From an uncultured Prevotellaceae bacterium (lineage in GTDB: Bacteria > Bacteroidota > Bacteroidia > Bacteroidales > Bacteroidaceae), in the NCBI GenBank assembly GCA_900315565.1, contig OMZS01000002.1:62001-126000 (forward strand): a stretch of DNA of 64,000 bases, read 5' to 3'. Under the pieces are notes generated by a model. It saw only the letters and a list, made by a program, of their open reading frames with translations, searched no databases and had not been told where the DNA came from. The position numbers and the translations under genes were made by a program. Shown here piece by piece: positions 46,441 to 55,942 of this stretch. The first letter of the stretch is position 1. Every line of letters starts with the position of its first letter.

Positions 46441-48840
46441 TTACTTCACCAGTATCTTCTTGTTGTTGTGGATATACACGCCACGTTTCAGGTCGCTTGC
46501 GCTGACGCGCCGTCCCTGCAGGTCGTAATAGATGTCGTCGTCAGGGTTTTGCAGAATGGTAGGGTTGATGCCGCTACCGTCGTTTTTATACGTGAAAATG
46601 GTGTTATAAAGCCACCTCAAAGTTGATTGTTCACCTTCGTGGTTGTTGTTGTAGTAGAAAATCCTAAGGTCGTACTTGTAGTACTTAGGAATAAGCACTT
46701 CACTACCCATCGAGAAAGACACTGTGGCAGTTTCGTTAGGTTTCAGGCTGAGATACCAAACTCTTTGCCACTTCCAGGTGGGGTATCCTGTTTCGGGGCG
46801 GTAGATTTGATTTCCATGCTCGTCAATTTCATATACGAGTGTTGATACATCTATTACGTTGTTGAAAGTGGTAGTACCTTTGTTTGTGATTATGCACTCA
46901 ACGTCGAGGTTGTTAAGCACCACGTTGTTATTAAGTCCACGCGTGTTTACTTTAGCTTCGAGGTTATACTCCGGGGCATCTGTCACAGTCAGTTTCCCTG
47001 TGTATATCACCTTTTTCCCGTCCCAGTCGGTGCAAATCCTGACATCGTGTGTTCCCTTTGCGGGGGCTTCGGTGCAGAAGTCGATGTAGTCCGACTTGCC
47101 CGGGTCAACGTATGCGCCCACTCCCGTTCTGATCTTCTCCTCTTTGTCAATCCAGAGGAAAAGCTCATTCTCGTAATTTGTACCGTTGTTTGTGAACCAA
47201 ACGCGCATGTTCAGTTTCTCACCTTCGTATGCCGCATAATATTCCACTTTGTCAATCTTTATATTAGGCTCTGCTGAGGATACGCCAATATGAAGGTTGT
47301 TGCCGTTGATGGTGGCGGTATAGTGGCGCATGGGTGTGCCGTCGTCTGTCGTGTAGCGATACTCACGGTAATCTTCCCATTCCTTTGCTCCGCGGTTGCG
47401 GAAAATGGGAAACAGCTGATAGGTGCCGTCGGCCAGCTGGTTGCCCATGTTGAATTTCATGTTGAGGTTGGTGTATTCCTGACTGGTGTTCGACGAGCAA
47501 AGCTCCTTTTTCAGCAGTCCGTTCTGAAACAGGCCCCATCCGCAGTCCATGGTCTTGCCGTTGCTGTCGTGCCGCCTCATGGTGGCGCTGAGCTCGATGT
47601 CCTTGAAGTCGGCAGTCGAAGAGCTGCGCGTGAAGTCGGCTTTCTTAAGCGCATAACTGCCATAGTCAACGCTCACCACCGGCACGGCATCGTTGCCCTT
47701 ATTCGGCTGGAAGCCGAAATAACCCGCCTGACTCACGTTATAACCGCTGAATTCTACAGCACCGTACTGATTCCAGCAATCGTTAATCACACCCAGTTTG
47801 TAAAAAATGTTGGCACTGCCGCGGTTAGTTTCTCCCAAGTTGACATGGAAATAGCCTCTTCCGTCGTAGCCGTCGATAATGAACTGGTGCGACTGGTTGC
47901 CAACTGCCCCTGCCGAGTAGGGCACGGGGCGCCCTGCCTTCAACTCGTTATACACCATATCCTCCCACACGTCGTGCGGATAGTTGCCCGCCAACAGATA
48001 GCGTGCGCCCTTGTCGTAATTGAAATACTTGGCTATAAGCTCATTGTCGAACACCGACGCTGAACCATCTACTGAGTATTGCATCTGCACGGCACAGCCC
48101 GCATACATCAGCAGTTTTGTCACCTCCTGGAATGCCTGGTCGTTCGTGTTAACATCCTTCCTGTAATCCACCATTTCGTAATTCAAATACATCTTTGAAT
48201 AATTGAACGTGGTGGGCGGCAGTTCAGGCATTTCGTAACCATTCCATGTCTTATAGGCAGGAATAGGCACAGTTGTACTCTTGGGATACTGATAATAGTA
48301 CATCAGCTGGGCAAGTGCAATGGCCACGCAGCCCACCATCGTGTTCCGTCCGACAATCTCGTCGAAAGGGCAGTAGAAATTTAGAGGTAGATACTGGTGC
48401 CATGTAGTCTTAATGAGCGGCACAATAGCTGGGCGGTTTGCTGCCGCTGCGGCCTTGCGGACAACAGGGGCACCCTTTTTCATTTGTGCTAACTGCTGCT
48501 CGTAGCCCAGGAGCATCACCTGCATGGCCTCGGGCATGAAATTGGGGTTGAAATCGTCGGCCTCGCTGTAGGCCAGTACTGGCTCTATGCGGTCGTCGTC
48601 GGCAACAATGACGAAGCCCCCGTTTGCCTCGTCGGCAAAGGCGAAGAGGTTTTTCATGCCGATGTCTTTGACTTTCAGCTGCCGCTGTGCGGGAGCAGCT
48701 TTCCTGCCGTTGATGGTGATGCTTTTGGTGCTCGCCAAAAACTCTTTGGCAATCTCTCTTGCTTTTTCCTGTCCGATGGGCTCAGCCATCAGCAGCAGAG
48801 GCATGGCCAAAACAAAGAATGTGGTTATTAGCTTTTTCAT
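46441..48840 (-). CDS. secreted C10-family cysteine protease (streptopain-like)
   Basis: 799 residues. Signal peptide (1-19), propeptide (about 20-135) of the SpeB type, then the papain-fold domain with catalytic Cys171 in NTMVGCVAIALAQLMYYYQY and His318 in NQSHQFIIDGYDGRGYFHVN. Residues about 370-720 are beta-rich modules; the end (YDLQGRRVSASDLKRGVYIH...) is a type A type IX secretion tail. Related enzymes such as PrtT and interpain degrade host proteins (family knowledge). A -7 box lies at 48959-48952 on the minus strand. Confidence 0.92.
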   Translation of the reverse strand: MKKLITTFFVLAMPLLLMAEPIGQEKAREIAKEFLASTKSITINGRKAAPAQRQLKVKDIGMKNLFAFADEANGGFVIVADDDRIEPVLAYSEADDFNPNFMPEAMQVMLLGYEQQLAQMKKGAPVVRKAAAAANRPAIVPLIKTTWHQYLPLNFYCPFDEIVGRNTMVGCVAIALAQLMYYYQYPKSTTVPIPAYKTWNGYEMPELPPTTFNYSKMYLNYEMVDYRKDVNTNDQAFQEVTKLLMYAGCAVQMQYSVDGSASVFDNELIAKYFNYDKGARYLLAGNYPHDVWEDMVYNELKAGRPVPYSAGAVGNQSHQFIIDGYDGRGYFHVNLGETNRGSANIFYKLGVINDCWNQYGAVEFSGYNVSQAGYFGFQPNKGNDAVPVVSVDYGSYALKKADFTRSSSTADFKDIELSATMRRHDSNGKTMDCGWGLFQNGLLKKELCSSNTSQEYTNLNMKFNMGNQLADGTYQLFPIFRNRGAKEWEDYREYRYTTDDGTPMRHYTATINGNNLHIGVSSAEPNIKIDKVEYYAAYEGEKLNMRVWFTNNGTNYENELFLWIDKEEKIRTGVGAYVDPGKSDYIDFCTEAPAKGTHDVRICTDWDGKKVIYTGKLTVTDAPEYNLEAKVNTRGLNNNVVLNNLDVECIITNKGTTTFNNVIDVSTLVYEIDEHGNQIYRPETGYPTWKWQRVWYLSLKPNETATVSFSMGSEVLIPKYYKYDLRIFYYNNNHEGEQSTLRWLYNTIFTYKNDGSGINPTILQNPDDDIYYDLQGRRVSASDLKRGVYIHNNKKILVK

Positions 48841-48951
48841 GATGCGTTGGATTATTATTATTAGACAATTATTCAGGAGTTAATAAGCTCAGGAACGGAG
48901 AAGTCATAATGATGACATTTCTTTCTGTTGACAAAAATAATGATAATAATG

Positions 48952-48959
48952 CAAACATA
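48952..48959 (-). promoter_or_regulatory. -7 box TATGTTTG of the C10 protease gene
   Basis: TATGTTTGCATTA on the minus strand, about 110 bases before the start codon. Confidence 0.55.
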
Positions 48960-49062
48960 CAAGCATTTCGCAGTTTTTTTGAAGCATTTCAACCTTTTCC
49001 GTACGATTTATCCATAAACGCTGGTATGCGAAAAACAAATGCGCGAGACATAAAAACCCGCC

Positions 49063-49195
49063 GTGAGTCTGAACAATAACTCACGGTGCGGTTCTCAAAT
49101 TTTCTAGAGAATATCATGCTAACGTCGCGAGTTATTTTTTTATTACCGTGAAATAAAAAATTATCTCGCGGTAATAAATAAAAAATCTCTAGCTT
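49063..49195. repeat. palindromic CACGGTG / CTCTAGA repeat cluster 2
   Basis: CGCCGTGAGT, ATAACTCACGGTGCGG, AAATTTTCTAGAGAAT and ACGTCGCGAGTTATTTTT units: same family as 37870-38240 and 59725-59995. Confidence 0.7.
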
Positions 49196-49219
49196 GAATT
49201 GTTCACAAAGAATGAAGAT

Positions 49220-49350
49220 TTACGCTACGCGCCTTTCAAAAACCAAGAAAAACCAAGAAAAACTAATAAAAACCGGGTGGGTACAAATAAAAACATGTTT
49301 TTCCTTGTTTGCTTTTGTTTTTCTTGGTTTTTGAAAGGCGCGTAGCGTAA
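49220..49350. repeat. 131-bp element bounded by 34-bp perfect inverted repeats
   Basis: The arms at 49220-49253 (starting TTACGCTACGCGCCTTTC) and 49317-49350 (ending GAAAGGCGCGTAGCGTAA) are exact reverse complements over 34 bases. The 63-base centre contains further AACCAAGAAAAAC and GTTTTTCCTTG pieces that could extend the stem. No frame inside encodes a recognisable protein. It could be a MITE-like element or a very long hairpin transcript terminator for cobC. Confidence 0.8.
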
Positions 49351-49406
49351 AAAAAGAAACTAATGAATAATTCTGGCTAGTAAATCTGAACGTAACGCCT
49401 GATGCC

Positions 49407-50021
49407 TCAGATGCTGAGTTGCTGAATGCCGCCGTAGGGTACGAGATGAGAGAAGGCGTGCTCGTCGGCGGGGAAGAGTCCGGCGTAGATGGCAGCGGCA
49501 ATCAGTACGCCGCCGTGGGCGAAAATGGCCACGCGGCGAAAGGGCTGCTGGCGCAGCTCTTCGAGAAACGAGGCCACGCGGCCATAGAACTGCGGAAAGC
49601 TCTCGCCGTTGGTGGTGGGCTTGTGCATGAAATCGTCGTACCACTCCTGCAACTTAGGGTCGCTGATGCTGTCGAACTGTTGCATCTCCCAGTCGCCCAT
49701 GTTCATCTCCTTCAGCCGCAGGTCGAAGGTAATTGACAATTGATAATTGACAATTGATAAATGCTCTTGGCTAATTGATAATGGGTCACTGTTCATCTCT
49801 TTTCCTCCTTCTCTTCTCATACAGTATTCAGCCAGCATGCGGGCGCGGGTGAGGGGAGAGCTATATACGCGGTCGAACGGCATGAGGGGTTGAAGATTGC
49901 GCAGCGTTTCGGCAGCTTCCTGTTCGAAGGTGTCGGCCACGGGCACATCGGTCCATCCGTAGCAAGTGCCACGGGGAACGCCTACCGAGGTGTGACGAAT
50001 CATGATGAGGTCCATAGGCAT
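49407..50021 (-). CDS. cobC: alpha-ribazole phosphatase-like histidine phosphatase with repeat insertion
   Basis: 204 residues. Histidine phosphatase motifs: IMIRHTSVGVPRG with the RH-containing motif, VYSSPLTRARMLAEYC, FDLRLKEMNMGDWE and IFAHGGVLIAAAIY. In this operon it would dephosphorylate alpha-ribazole phosphate or cobalamin phosphate in lower-ligand synthesis. Between the second and third motifs an in-frame run SISQEHLSIVNYQLSI (about residues 77-97) is encoded by the GATAATTGACAATT repeat and is foreign to the family. The start at 50021 overlaps the cobS stop as TAATG; ATG at 50015 is an alternative. Confidence 0.85.
   Translation of the reverse strand: MPMDLIMIRHTSVGVPRGTCYGWTDVPVADTFEQEAAETLRNLQPLMPFDRVYSSPLTRARMLAEYCMRREGGKEMNSDPLSISQEHLSIVNYQLSITFDLRLKEMNMGDWEMQQFDSISDPKLQEWYDDFMHKPTTNGESFPQFYGRVASFLEELRQQPFRRVAIFAHGGVLIAAAIYAGLFPADEHAFSHLVPYGGIQQLSI
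49730..49792. repeat. GATAATTGACAATT repeat inside cobC
   Basis: Five to six 7-base units of the type found between genes at 22373, 39772 and 40741, here in frame within cobC. Confidence 0.85.
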
Positions 50022-50815
50022 TAGCGGCTGCAGGTGATGGTCAGATAGAAACTCAACTCGATGAGCAGAAACATGGCACCGCAGCAGTCGCCAGTGTAGC
50101 CGTGCAGCCGTCGGTTGATGAAAAGATAGAGAAAATACATGACGAGGCAGGGCACGAAAATAGTCAAATCCCAGCGCAGCCATCCCTCGGTGATGCCTAT
50201 ATATAATAAAGGTATAAGCGGGAGCATGCCCTGAGCAAAGAGACTGAAGCCGGCAACGGGACTGAACTTGCGATAAACGGTGTGGTTCTTGGCTGTCTGC
50301 TCGGTGCGGGCGTATGGCAGGAACATGATGATTTGCCCGGCTACCATCTTGCTATAGGCGTCGCCGCCCAGCACGGCCAGGGCCGCATAGAAGGGCTGCA
50401 GGTGGAGCAGAGCAACGTAGAGCAGGGCGAAATAGAAGATGAGTCCCAGCACTCCGTAGGTGCCGATGCGCGAGTCTTTCATGATTTCGAGCACACGCTC
50501 GCGGTTGTTGCCGCCACCGCCGAAGCCGTCGCAGAAGTCGGCCAGCCCGTCCTCGTGCAGCGCACCGGTGATGAGGATGCGCGCCACGATGGCCAGCAGC
50601 AGGGCAATGGGGTAGGGGAACACCATGCTTCCGAAATAGATAATGGCGGCCATGATGCTGCCCGTAAGCCAGCCAACGAGGGGCCAGTGCTCCACCACGG
50701 TTTTATAGCATGACTCAGGTGGCTGACTGATGCGCCAGAATGGCAGACGGGTGAAAAAGATGAATGCCGCCAGAATGCGCTCGTACCACTTTGTGTTGTC
50801 GATATTTACTTCCAT
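50021..50815 (-). CDS. cobS: adenosylcobinamide-GDP ribazoletransferase
   Basis: 264 residues, six to seven membrane segments. The conserved GALHEDGLADFCDGFGGGGN motif, followed by RERVLEIMKDSRIGTYGVLG, is diagnostic. Joins adenosylcobinamide-GDP with alpha-ribazole (phosphate) to make cobalamin, at the inner membrane. Third gene of the cobU-cobT-cobS-cobC cluster. Confidence 0.95.
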   Translation of the reverse strand: MEVNIDNTKWYERILAAFIFFTRLPFWRISQPPESCYKTVVEHWPLVGWLTGSIMAAIIYFGSMVFPYPIALLLAIVARILITGALHEDGLADFCDGFGGGGNNRERVLEIMKDSRIGTYGVLGLIFYFALLYVALLHLQPFYAALAVLGGDAYSKMVAGQIIMFLPYARTEQTAKNHTVYRKFSPVAGFSLFAQGMLPLIPLLYIGITEGWLRWDLTIFVPCLVMYFLYLFINRRLHGYTGDCCGAMFLLIELSFYLTITCSR

Positions 50816-50841
50816 TGTTTACAGTTTACAGAGGGGTTGGA

Positions 50842-51918
50842 TTAGAAATATTTCGTGATATTGGCATTCTGAAAGTTGTTCATTTCGTTCACCATACGCA
50901 CGGCACTCTCCACGATGGGGTAGGCACATAACGCACCAGTGCCTTCGCCCAGTCGCATGCCTAAGTGCAGCAGTGGGCGCGCGTTCATCAGCTGAAGCAT
51001 GAGCTTGTGGCCGCTCTCGTCGCCCTGGTGGCCAAAGATGGCGTAGCTGAGTACATCGGGGTAAAGCCGCGAAGCGGCCAGCATGCAAGCCGACATGATG
51101 AACCCGTCAACCATGACCAGCATCTTCAGTTCTGCCGCACGGAGCATGGCTCCGATGGCCGCAATCATCTCAAAGCCACCGAAATAGCGGAGGATAAACT
51201 TTGAACTTTGAACATTGAACTTTGAACATTGAACATTGAGCTTTGAACATTGAGCTTTAAAGTGGTTCACGGCTTTGGTCAATATCTCGCGCTTGTGCAG
51301 AATGCCCGGAGTGTCGAGACCGGCTCCCGCACCAATGCACTCGTCGAGTGGAATGTTGCCCAGCAGATGCATCCAGATGCTGCTAGCCGACGTGTTGGCA
51401 ATACCCATTTCGCCGATGCACAGAATGTTGCACCCTTCGTCGGCACACTGGTCGGCCATTTCGCACCCCACGTCGATGGCACGGTCGAACTCCTCTTCGC
51501 TCATGGCTGGCTCATGAAGGAAATTGCGGGTGCCGCGCGCAATCTTGCGGTCGATGATGCCGCCTACGGAGCTCAGGTCGTAATCCACGCCCACGTCGAT
51601 GATGCGCAGCCGGAATCCGTGCTGGCGACAGAACATATTCACGCCGCCGCCGCCACGGGTAAAGTTCATCATCTGCTGCCAGGTAACCTCGCGCGGGCTG
51701 ACGCTGACGCCCTCGCGCTCAATGCCGTGGTCGCCGCCGAACAACAGGTGACAGGGATGGCTGAGCCGCGGCGAGAGCGTCTGTTGCGCCATGCAGATTT
51801 GCATGGCCAGCTCCTCGAGCACGCCCAATGAGCCTTTGGGCTTGTTCAGGTTGTCTATCTTGTCTTGAATGGCTGCCCGCAGTCGTTCGTCGGGTTTTTC
51901 TATATGGAATGTTCTCAT
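50842..51918 (-). CDS. cobT: nicotinate-nucleotide-dimethylbenzimidazole phosphoribosyltransferase with repeat insertion
   Basis: 358 residues. Makes alpha-ribazole phosphate from the lower-ligand base. Motifs: NKPKGSLGVLEELA, FGGDHGIEREGVSVSPREVT, CIGEMGIANTSASSI, GAGAGLDTPG, GGFEMIAAIGAML, and the C-terminal HLGMRLGEGTGALCAYPIVE including the catalytic Glu. An in-frame insert (about residues 219-242, CSKLNVQCSKFNVQSSKF) from the TTCAATGTTCAAAGTTC repeat lies just before FGGFEM. The start overlaps cobU by four bases. Confidence 0.93.
   Translation of the reverse strand: MRTFHIEKPDERLRAAIQDKIDNLNKPKGSLGVLEELAMQICMAQQTLSPRLSHPCHLLFGGDHGIEREGVSVSPREVTWQQMMNFTRGGGGVNMFCRQHGFRLRIIDVGVDYDLSSVGGIIDRKIARGTRNFLHEPAMSEEEFDRAIDVGCEMADQCADEGCNILCIGEMGIANTSASSIWMHLLGNIPLDECIGAGAGLDTPGILHKREILTKAVNHFKAQCSKLNVQCSKFNVQSSKFILRYFGGFEMIAAIGAMLRAAELKMLVMVDGFIMSACMLAASRLYPDVLSYAIFGHQGDESGHKLMLQLMNARPLLHLGMRLGEGTGALCAYPIVESAVRMVNEMNNFQNANITKYF
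51195..51262. repeat. TTGAACATTGAACTTTG repeat inside cobT
   Basis: About 65 bases of 7-8-base units AACATTG/AACTTTG in frame within cobT. The same type appears at 34283-34300. Confidence 0.85.
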
Positions 51919-52433
51919 GTTTGTTTGGTTTTTACCTTCATCGGAATGCCGCTCACCATCATCACCACATCGTCAGCACGTTCGGCTACGTACTGGTTCA
52001 TCCAGCCCTGAAGGTCGGTGAACCGCCGCTGCACGGCATTGGTGCTCACACCGCCGCTGCCAATCTCGTTGGTCACAAAAATGAAGGTGGCATCCTGACT
52101 CGTAAATCGGTCGAACTCGGCCTTGGCGGTGGCGAGCGCCTGGTCAACATCCTGCGACTCATAGAAAAAGTTGGTCAGCCAGAGCGTAATACAATCGATA
52201 ACCACCACGCGCCCCGACACATCGTGACGGCTGAGCCATTGCTCCTCCTCAATGTTGGTCCATTGTGGTCCGCGCCGCTGCTGGTGTCGAACAACGCGCT
52301 GGCGGAACTCGTCGTCCCACACGTGCGCAGTGGCCATATACACAGGCTGTTGGCTGAGGCTCAGTGCCACGCTTTCTGCATATTTGCTTTTTCCCGACCG
52401 TTGCCCGCCGGTAATGAGTATGATTCGTTTCAT
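51915..52433 (-). CDS. cobU: adenosylcobinamide kinase / adenosylcobinamide-phosphate guanylyltransferase
   Basis: 172 residues. P-loop ITGGQRSGKSKYAES near the N-terminus, MATAHVWDDEFRQRVVRHQQ, DCITLWLTNFF and VTNEIGSGGVSTNAVQRRF are typical of CobU/CobP. Phosphorylates adenosylcobinamide and transfers GMP to it. First gene of the B12 operon. The start at 52433 (MKRIILITGG) is set by the P-loop strand; a TAACTTCG -7-like box at 52446-52439 lies so close that the mRNA would be nearly leaderless. Confidence 0.93.
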   Translation of the reverse strand: MKRIILITGGQRSGKSKYAESVALSLSQQPVYMATAHVWDDEFRQRVVRHQQRRGPQWTNIEEEQWLSRHDVSGRVVVIDCITLWLTNFFYESQDVDQALATAKAEFDRFTSQDATFIFVTNEIGSGGVSTNAVQRRFTDLQGWMNQYVAERADDVVMMVSGIPMKVKTKQT

Positions 52434-52559
52434 ACGTGCGAAGTTACTACAAAAAGCGCGTTCGTACACTATTTTTAGGGTTAAAAAAGGTGATTTTTGC
52501 CTTTTTCTGCCTTTGGGGCTGCCAATCGGCCTGGTTTTCATCACAATTTGTCGTTTTTT

Positions 52560-52591
52560 TTTGGCAATTCCATTCTTTTTGAGTTATTTTG
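52560..52591 (+). promoter_or_regulatory. promoter of the OmpA-like gene
   Basis: TTTG at 52560-52563, 21 bases, TATTTTG at 52585-52591 (one base shorter than the consensus box). Confidence 0.55.
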
Positions 52592-52644
52592 CACTCGCTT
52601 ACGTTAACGGAAAAAGAAAAGTTTTTGATTATTATTCCATTATT

Positions 52645-53826
52645 ATGAAGAAAATTGTTATGACGCTTGCCGCACTTGCTGTGGCAGCAACAGTGTCGGC
52701 ACAGGCACTGACAGAAAGCAAATCCACCGACAATATCTACATTGGTGTGAACGGTGGCGTGGCTACCAAGACCGTCGGCAGCAACTGGCTGAAAAACCTC
52801 AATCCCAATGCCGGACTGCGCATCGGGCGTTATTTCACTCCTGTTTTTGGCCTTGCCGTAGAGGGTAATGCCTATTTCTCGAACAAGCCTTACAAGTCGT
52901 CGGCTACGGCCATCCGTTTCACCAACGTCTCGCTGCTTGGTACGGTAAACCTGAGCAACTGGTTCGGCGGTTATCAGGGACAACCGCGACCCTTCGAAGT
53001 GTCGGCAGTGGCTGGCTTTGGCTGGGCGCACCTCTTCTCGCACAACGTTTATAAGAAAGCCAACCATGCCACCTCGAAAGTCGGCATCGATTTTGCGCTT
53101 AACCTTGGCGAGAGTAAGGCTTGGCAGATTTATGTGGAGCCATCCATGACCTGGTGCTTCCTGGGCAGCGTCTCCAACCATGTGGCTGAGACCTACAAGG
53201 CTGGCGTGAACACCTATCAGCCTTCTTACAACATCAACAACTCTATGTTCCAGCTCAATGCCGGTATCATCTATCGCTTCCGCAATAGCAATGGCGAACA
53301 CTATTTCACCACCGCACAGATTAAGGACCTCAGCGAAATCGACGCCCTCAATGCCCGCATCAACAGCCTGCGCAACGAGATTGTGGGTCGCGATGCCGAC
53401 CTGGCCTCTAAGGACCGCGAGATTGCCGAGCTGGCACGCCAGTTGCGCGACTGCAAGAACGAGAAGAAACCCGTCATTGTTCAGCAGAACACAACATCCA
53501 CGAACCTGTTGCCCACCGTCATCTTCCGTCAGGGCAAGTCGAACGTCGATCCCGCCCAAATGGCTCAGATTGAGCTAATTGCCATTTACATGCGCAACCA
53601 TCCCGATGCCCGCGTTGAAATCAAGGGCTATGCTTCGCCTGAGGGCGATCCCGAGCTCAACCAGCGCCTGTCTGAGGCCCGTGCCCAGTCGGTTAAGGAT
53701 GTGCTTGTCAATCGCTATCACATCGCTGCCAACCGTCTCACCACCGTTGGTTGCGGCCCCACCGCTACGCTCTTCGAGCAGGTTGAGTTCAACCGCGTCG
53801 CCACTTTCAACGACAACACGAAGTAA
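52645..53826 (+). CDS. OmpA-family outer-membrane protein
   Basis: 393 residues. Signal peptide (MKKIVMTLAALAVAATVSAQ), an N-terminal eight-strand-type beta-barrel (about 25-215: NIYIGVNGGVATKTVGSNWL ... FQLNAGIIYRF), a coiled-coil linker (225-275, INSLRNEIVGRDADLASKDR) and a C-terminal OmpA peptidoglycan-binding domain with VIFRQGKSNVDP and GYASPEGDPELNQRLSEARA. Anchors the outer membrane to the cell wall. It has its own promoter and a long terminator hairpin. The start codon is set by the signal peptide. Confidence 0.92.
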   Translation: MKKIVMTLAALAVAATVSAQALTESKSTDNIYIGVNGGVATKTVGSNWLKNLNPNAGLRIGRYFTPVFGLAVEGNAYFSNKPYKSSATAIRFTNVSLLGTVNLSNWFGGYQGQPRPFEVSAVAGFGWAHLFSHNVYKKANHATSKVGIDFALNLGESKAWQIYVEPSMTWCFLGSVSNHVAETYKAGVNTYQPSYNINNSMFQLNAGIIYRFRNSNGEHYFTTAQIKDLSEIDALNARINSLRNEIVGRDADLASKDREIAELARQLRDCKNEKKPVIVQQNTTSTNLLPTVIFRQGKSNVDPAQMAQIELIAIYMRNHPDARVEIKGYASPEGDPELNQRLSEARAQSVKDVLVNRYHIAANRLTTVGCGPTATLFEQVEFNRVATFNDNTK

Positions 53827-53880
53827 GCCTGTCTGCTGAGCCAATTCTCTCGCAGAGAGTGCAGAATAGTTTTTCTCACA

Positions 53881-53942
53881 CAGAGGAACAGAGTATAAGG
53901 AGTTTTCATAGTGCTCCTTTTACTCTGTTCCTCTGATTTTTA
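53881..53942 (+). terminator. intrinsic terminator after the OmpA-like gene
   Basis: 22-base arms CAGAGGAACAGAGTA-AAGGAG (53881-53902) and its near-exact complement (53914-53935), one mismatch, followed by ATTTTTATT. Confidence 0.85.
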
Positions 53943-54041
53943 TTACTCGCCGTAGTGATTCGTCTTTATGGCAATAATGGCGCGATTCGGGCCAACGGGG
54001 TTACATTTTCGCGCTTTAGACGCAAATTGCGTGAAAAAATG

Positions 54042-54072
54042 TTGGCGTTTCGGGAAAAACAGCGTAACTTTG
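54042..54072 (+). promoter_or_regulatory. promoter of the ilv operon
   Basis: TTG at 54042-54044, 20 bases, TAACTTTG at 54065-54072. The start codon is at 54124. No leader peptide rich in Ile/Val/Leu is seen in the short leader. Confidence 0.75.
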
Positions 54073-54123
54073 CACAATTATTCTGTTAAAAGCAGAAGAA
54101 ACCGAAAACCAATAGCAGAGAAT

Positions 54124-55941
54124 ATGAAACATCCGTTGAGAAGCAGCGTTTGCACCGAAGGCCGCCGCATGGCTGGCGCGCGCGCCCTGTGGGTGGCCAC
54201 AGGCATGAAGCATGAGCAGTTTGGCAAACCCATCATTGCCATCGTGAATTCGTTTACCCAGTTTGTGCCAGGACACACCCATCTACACGAGATTGGGCAG
54301 ATTGTGCGCGAGGAAATTGAGCGCATGGGCTGCTATGCGGCTGAGTTCAACACCATCGCCATCGACGACGGCATCGCTATGGGGCACGACGGTATGCTTT
54401 ACTCGCTGCCTTCGCGCGACATCATTGCCGACTCGGTGGAATACATGGTCAACGCCCATAAGGCCGATGCCATGATTTGCATTTCGAACTGCGACAAGGT
54501 GACACCGGGCATGCTGATGGCGGCCATGCGACTGAACATCCCGGCGGTGTTTTGTTCGGGTGGTCCTATGGAGGCCGGACGCTGGCGCGGCGAAAACGCC
54601 GACCTCATCACGGCCATGGTGAAGGGTGCTGACCCCAGCGTGACTGATGACGAAATCAAGGAGATAGAACAGTGCGCCTGTCCGGGTTGCGGCTCGTGCA
54701 GCGGCATGTTCACGGCCAACTCGATGAACTCGCTTACCGAGGCAATCGGTCTCAGTTTGCCCGGCAACGGAACTATACTTGCCACCCACACCAACCGAGT
54801 GGAGCTGTTTAAAAATGCTGCCCGGCAGGTGGTGAAAAACGCTTTGGCTTACTACGAGGACGGTGACGAGAGCGTTCTGCCCCGCTCGATAGCCACACGC
54901 GAGGCTTTCCTCAACGCCATGACGCTCGATATTGCCATGGGCGGTAGCACCAACACCGTGCTCCATCTCTTGGCCGTTGCACAAGAAGGTGGTGTGGATT
55001 TCACCATGAGCGACATCGACCAGCTGTCGCGCAAGACGCCCTGCCTTTGCAAGCTGGCTCCCAATACACAGAAGTACAGCGTGCAGGAGTGTAACCGTGC
55101 AGGCGGCATTCTCGGCATTCTGGGCGAGCTGAACAAAGGCGGACTGATTGACGGTTCGGCCAAGCGCGTGGACGGCATGACGCTGGGCGAGGCAATGGAA
55201 AGATATGCGGCCTCCCTCGGCCTCTCCGAAGGTAGGGGAGATGCGGACGATCCTCGCCACATTTATTTTTCTGCTCCTGGGGGCCGATTCTCCACGAAGA
55301 TGGGGTCGCAGTCAGAGCTTTATGATACGCTCGACCTCGACCGTGCCGGCGGTTGCATCCGCGACATTGAGCACGCCTACACCAAGGACGGCGGACTGGC
55401 CGTGTTGTTCGGCAACATCGCTCAGGATGGTTGCGTGGTGAAGACGGCGGGCGTGGATGAGAGCCTGTGGCACTTCGAAGGCCCTGCCGTGGTGTTCGAC
55501 TCACAGGAAGACGCCTGCGAAGGCATTCTGGGCGGACGCGTAAAGAGCGGCGACTGTGTGGTGATTACCCACGAAGGTCCCAAGGGCGGCCCTGGCATGC
55601 AGGAAATGCTCTATCCCACCAGCTACATCAAGTCGATGCACCTCGGCAAGGAGTGTGCCCTGATTACCGACGGACGCTTCTCGGGTGGCACCAGCGGTCT
55701 GAGCATAGGCCACATCTCGCCCGAGGCAGCCGCTGGCGGCAACATTGGCAAGATTCAGGACGGCGACATCATTGTTATCGACATCCCCTCGCGCAGCATC
55801 AACGTGAAACTCACCGACGACGAGCTGGCCTCGCGCCCGCAGCAGCCACTGAAGCGCAACCGCGTGGTGAGCAAGGCTTTGCGTGCCTACGCCCAAAGCG
55901 TCAGTTCGGCAGATAAAGGGGGAATCAGAATTATTGAATAG
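54124..55941 (+). CDS. ilvD: dihydroxy-acid dehydratase
   Basis: 605 residues. Dehydrates 2,3-dihydroxy-isovalerate and -methylvalerate to the 2-oxoacids. Iron-sulfur and active-site motifs: [71 protein letters not shown] and [20 protein letters not shown]. The start [20 protein letters not shown] is chosen because it follows the promoter by the expected distance; the open frame continues 156 bases upstream across the promoter. Confidence 0.95.
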   Translation: MKHPLRSSVCTEGRRMAGARALWVATGMKHEQFGKPIIAIVNSFTQFVPGHTHLHEIGQIVREEIERMGCYAAEFNTIAIDDGIAMGHDGMLYSLPSRDIIADSVEYMVNAHKADAMICISNCDKVTPGMLMAAMRLNIPAVFCSGGPMEAGRWRGENADLITAMVKGADPSVTDDEIKEIEQCACPGCGSCSGMFTANSMNSLTEAIGLSLPGNGTILATHTNRVELFKNAARQVVKNALAYYEDGDESVLPRSIATREAFLNAMTLDIAMGGSTNTVLHLLAVAQEGGVDFTMSDIDQLSRKTPCLCKLAPNTQKYSVQECNRAGGILGILGELNKGGLIDGSAKRVDGMTLGEAMERYAASLGLSEGRGDADDPRHIYFSAPGGRFSTKMGSQSELYDTLDLDRAGGCIRDIEHAYTKDGGLAVLFGNIAQDGCVVKTAGVDESLWHFEGPAVVFDSQEDACEGILGGRVKSGDCVVITHEGPKGGPGMQEMLYPTSYIKSMHLGKECALITDGRFSGGTSGLSIGHISPEAAAGGNIGKIQDGDIIVIDIPSRSINVKLTDDELASRPQQPLKRNRVVSKALRAYAQSVSSADKGGIRIIE

Positions 55942-55942
55942 T

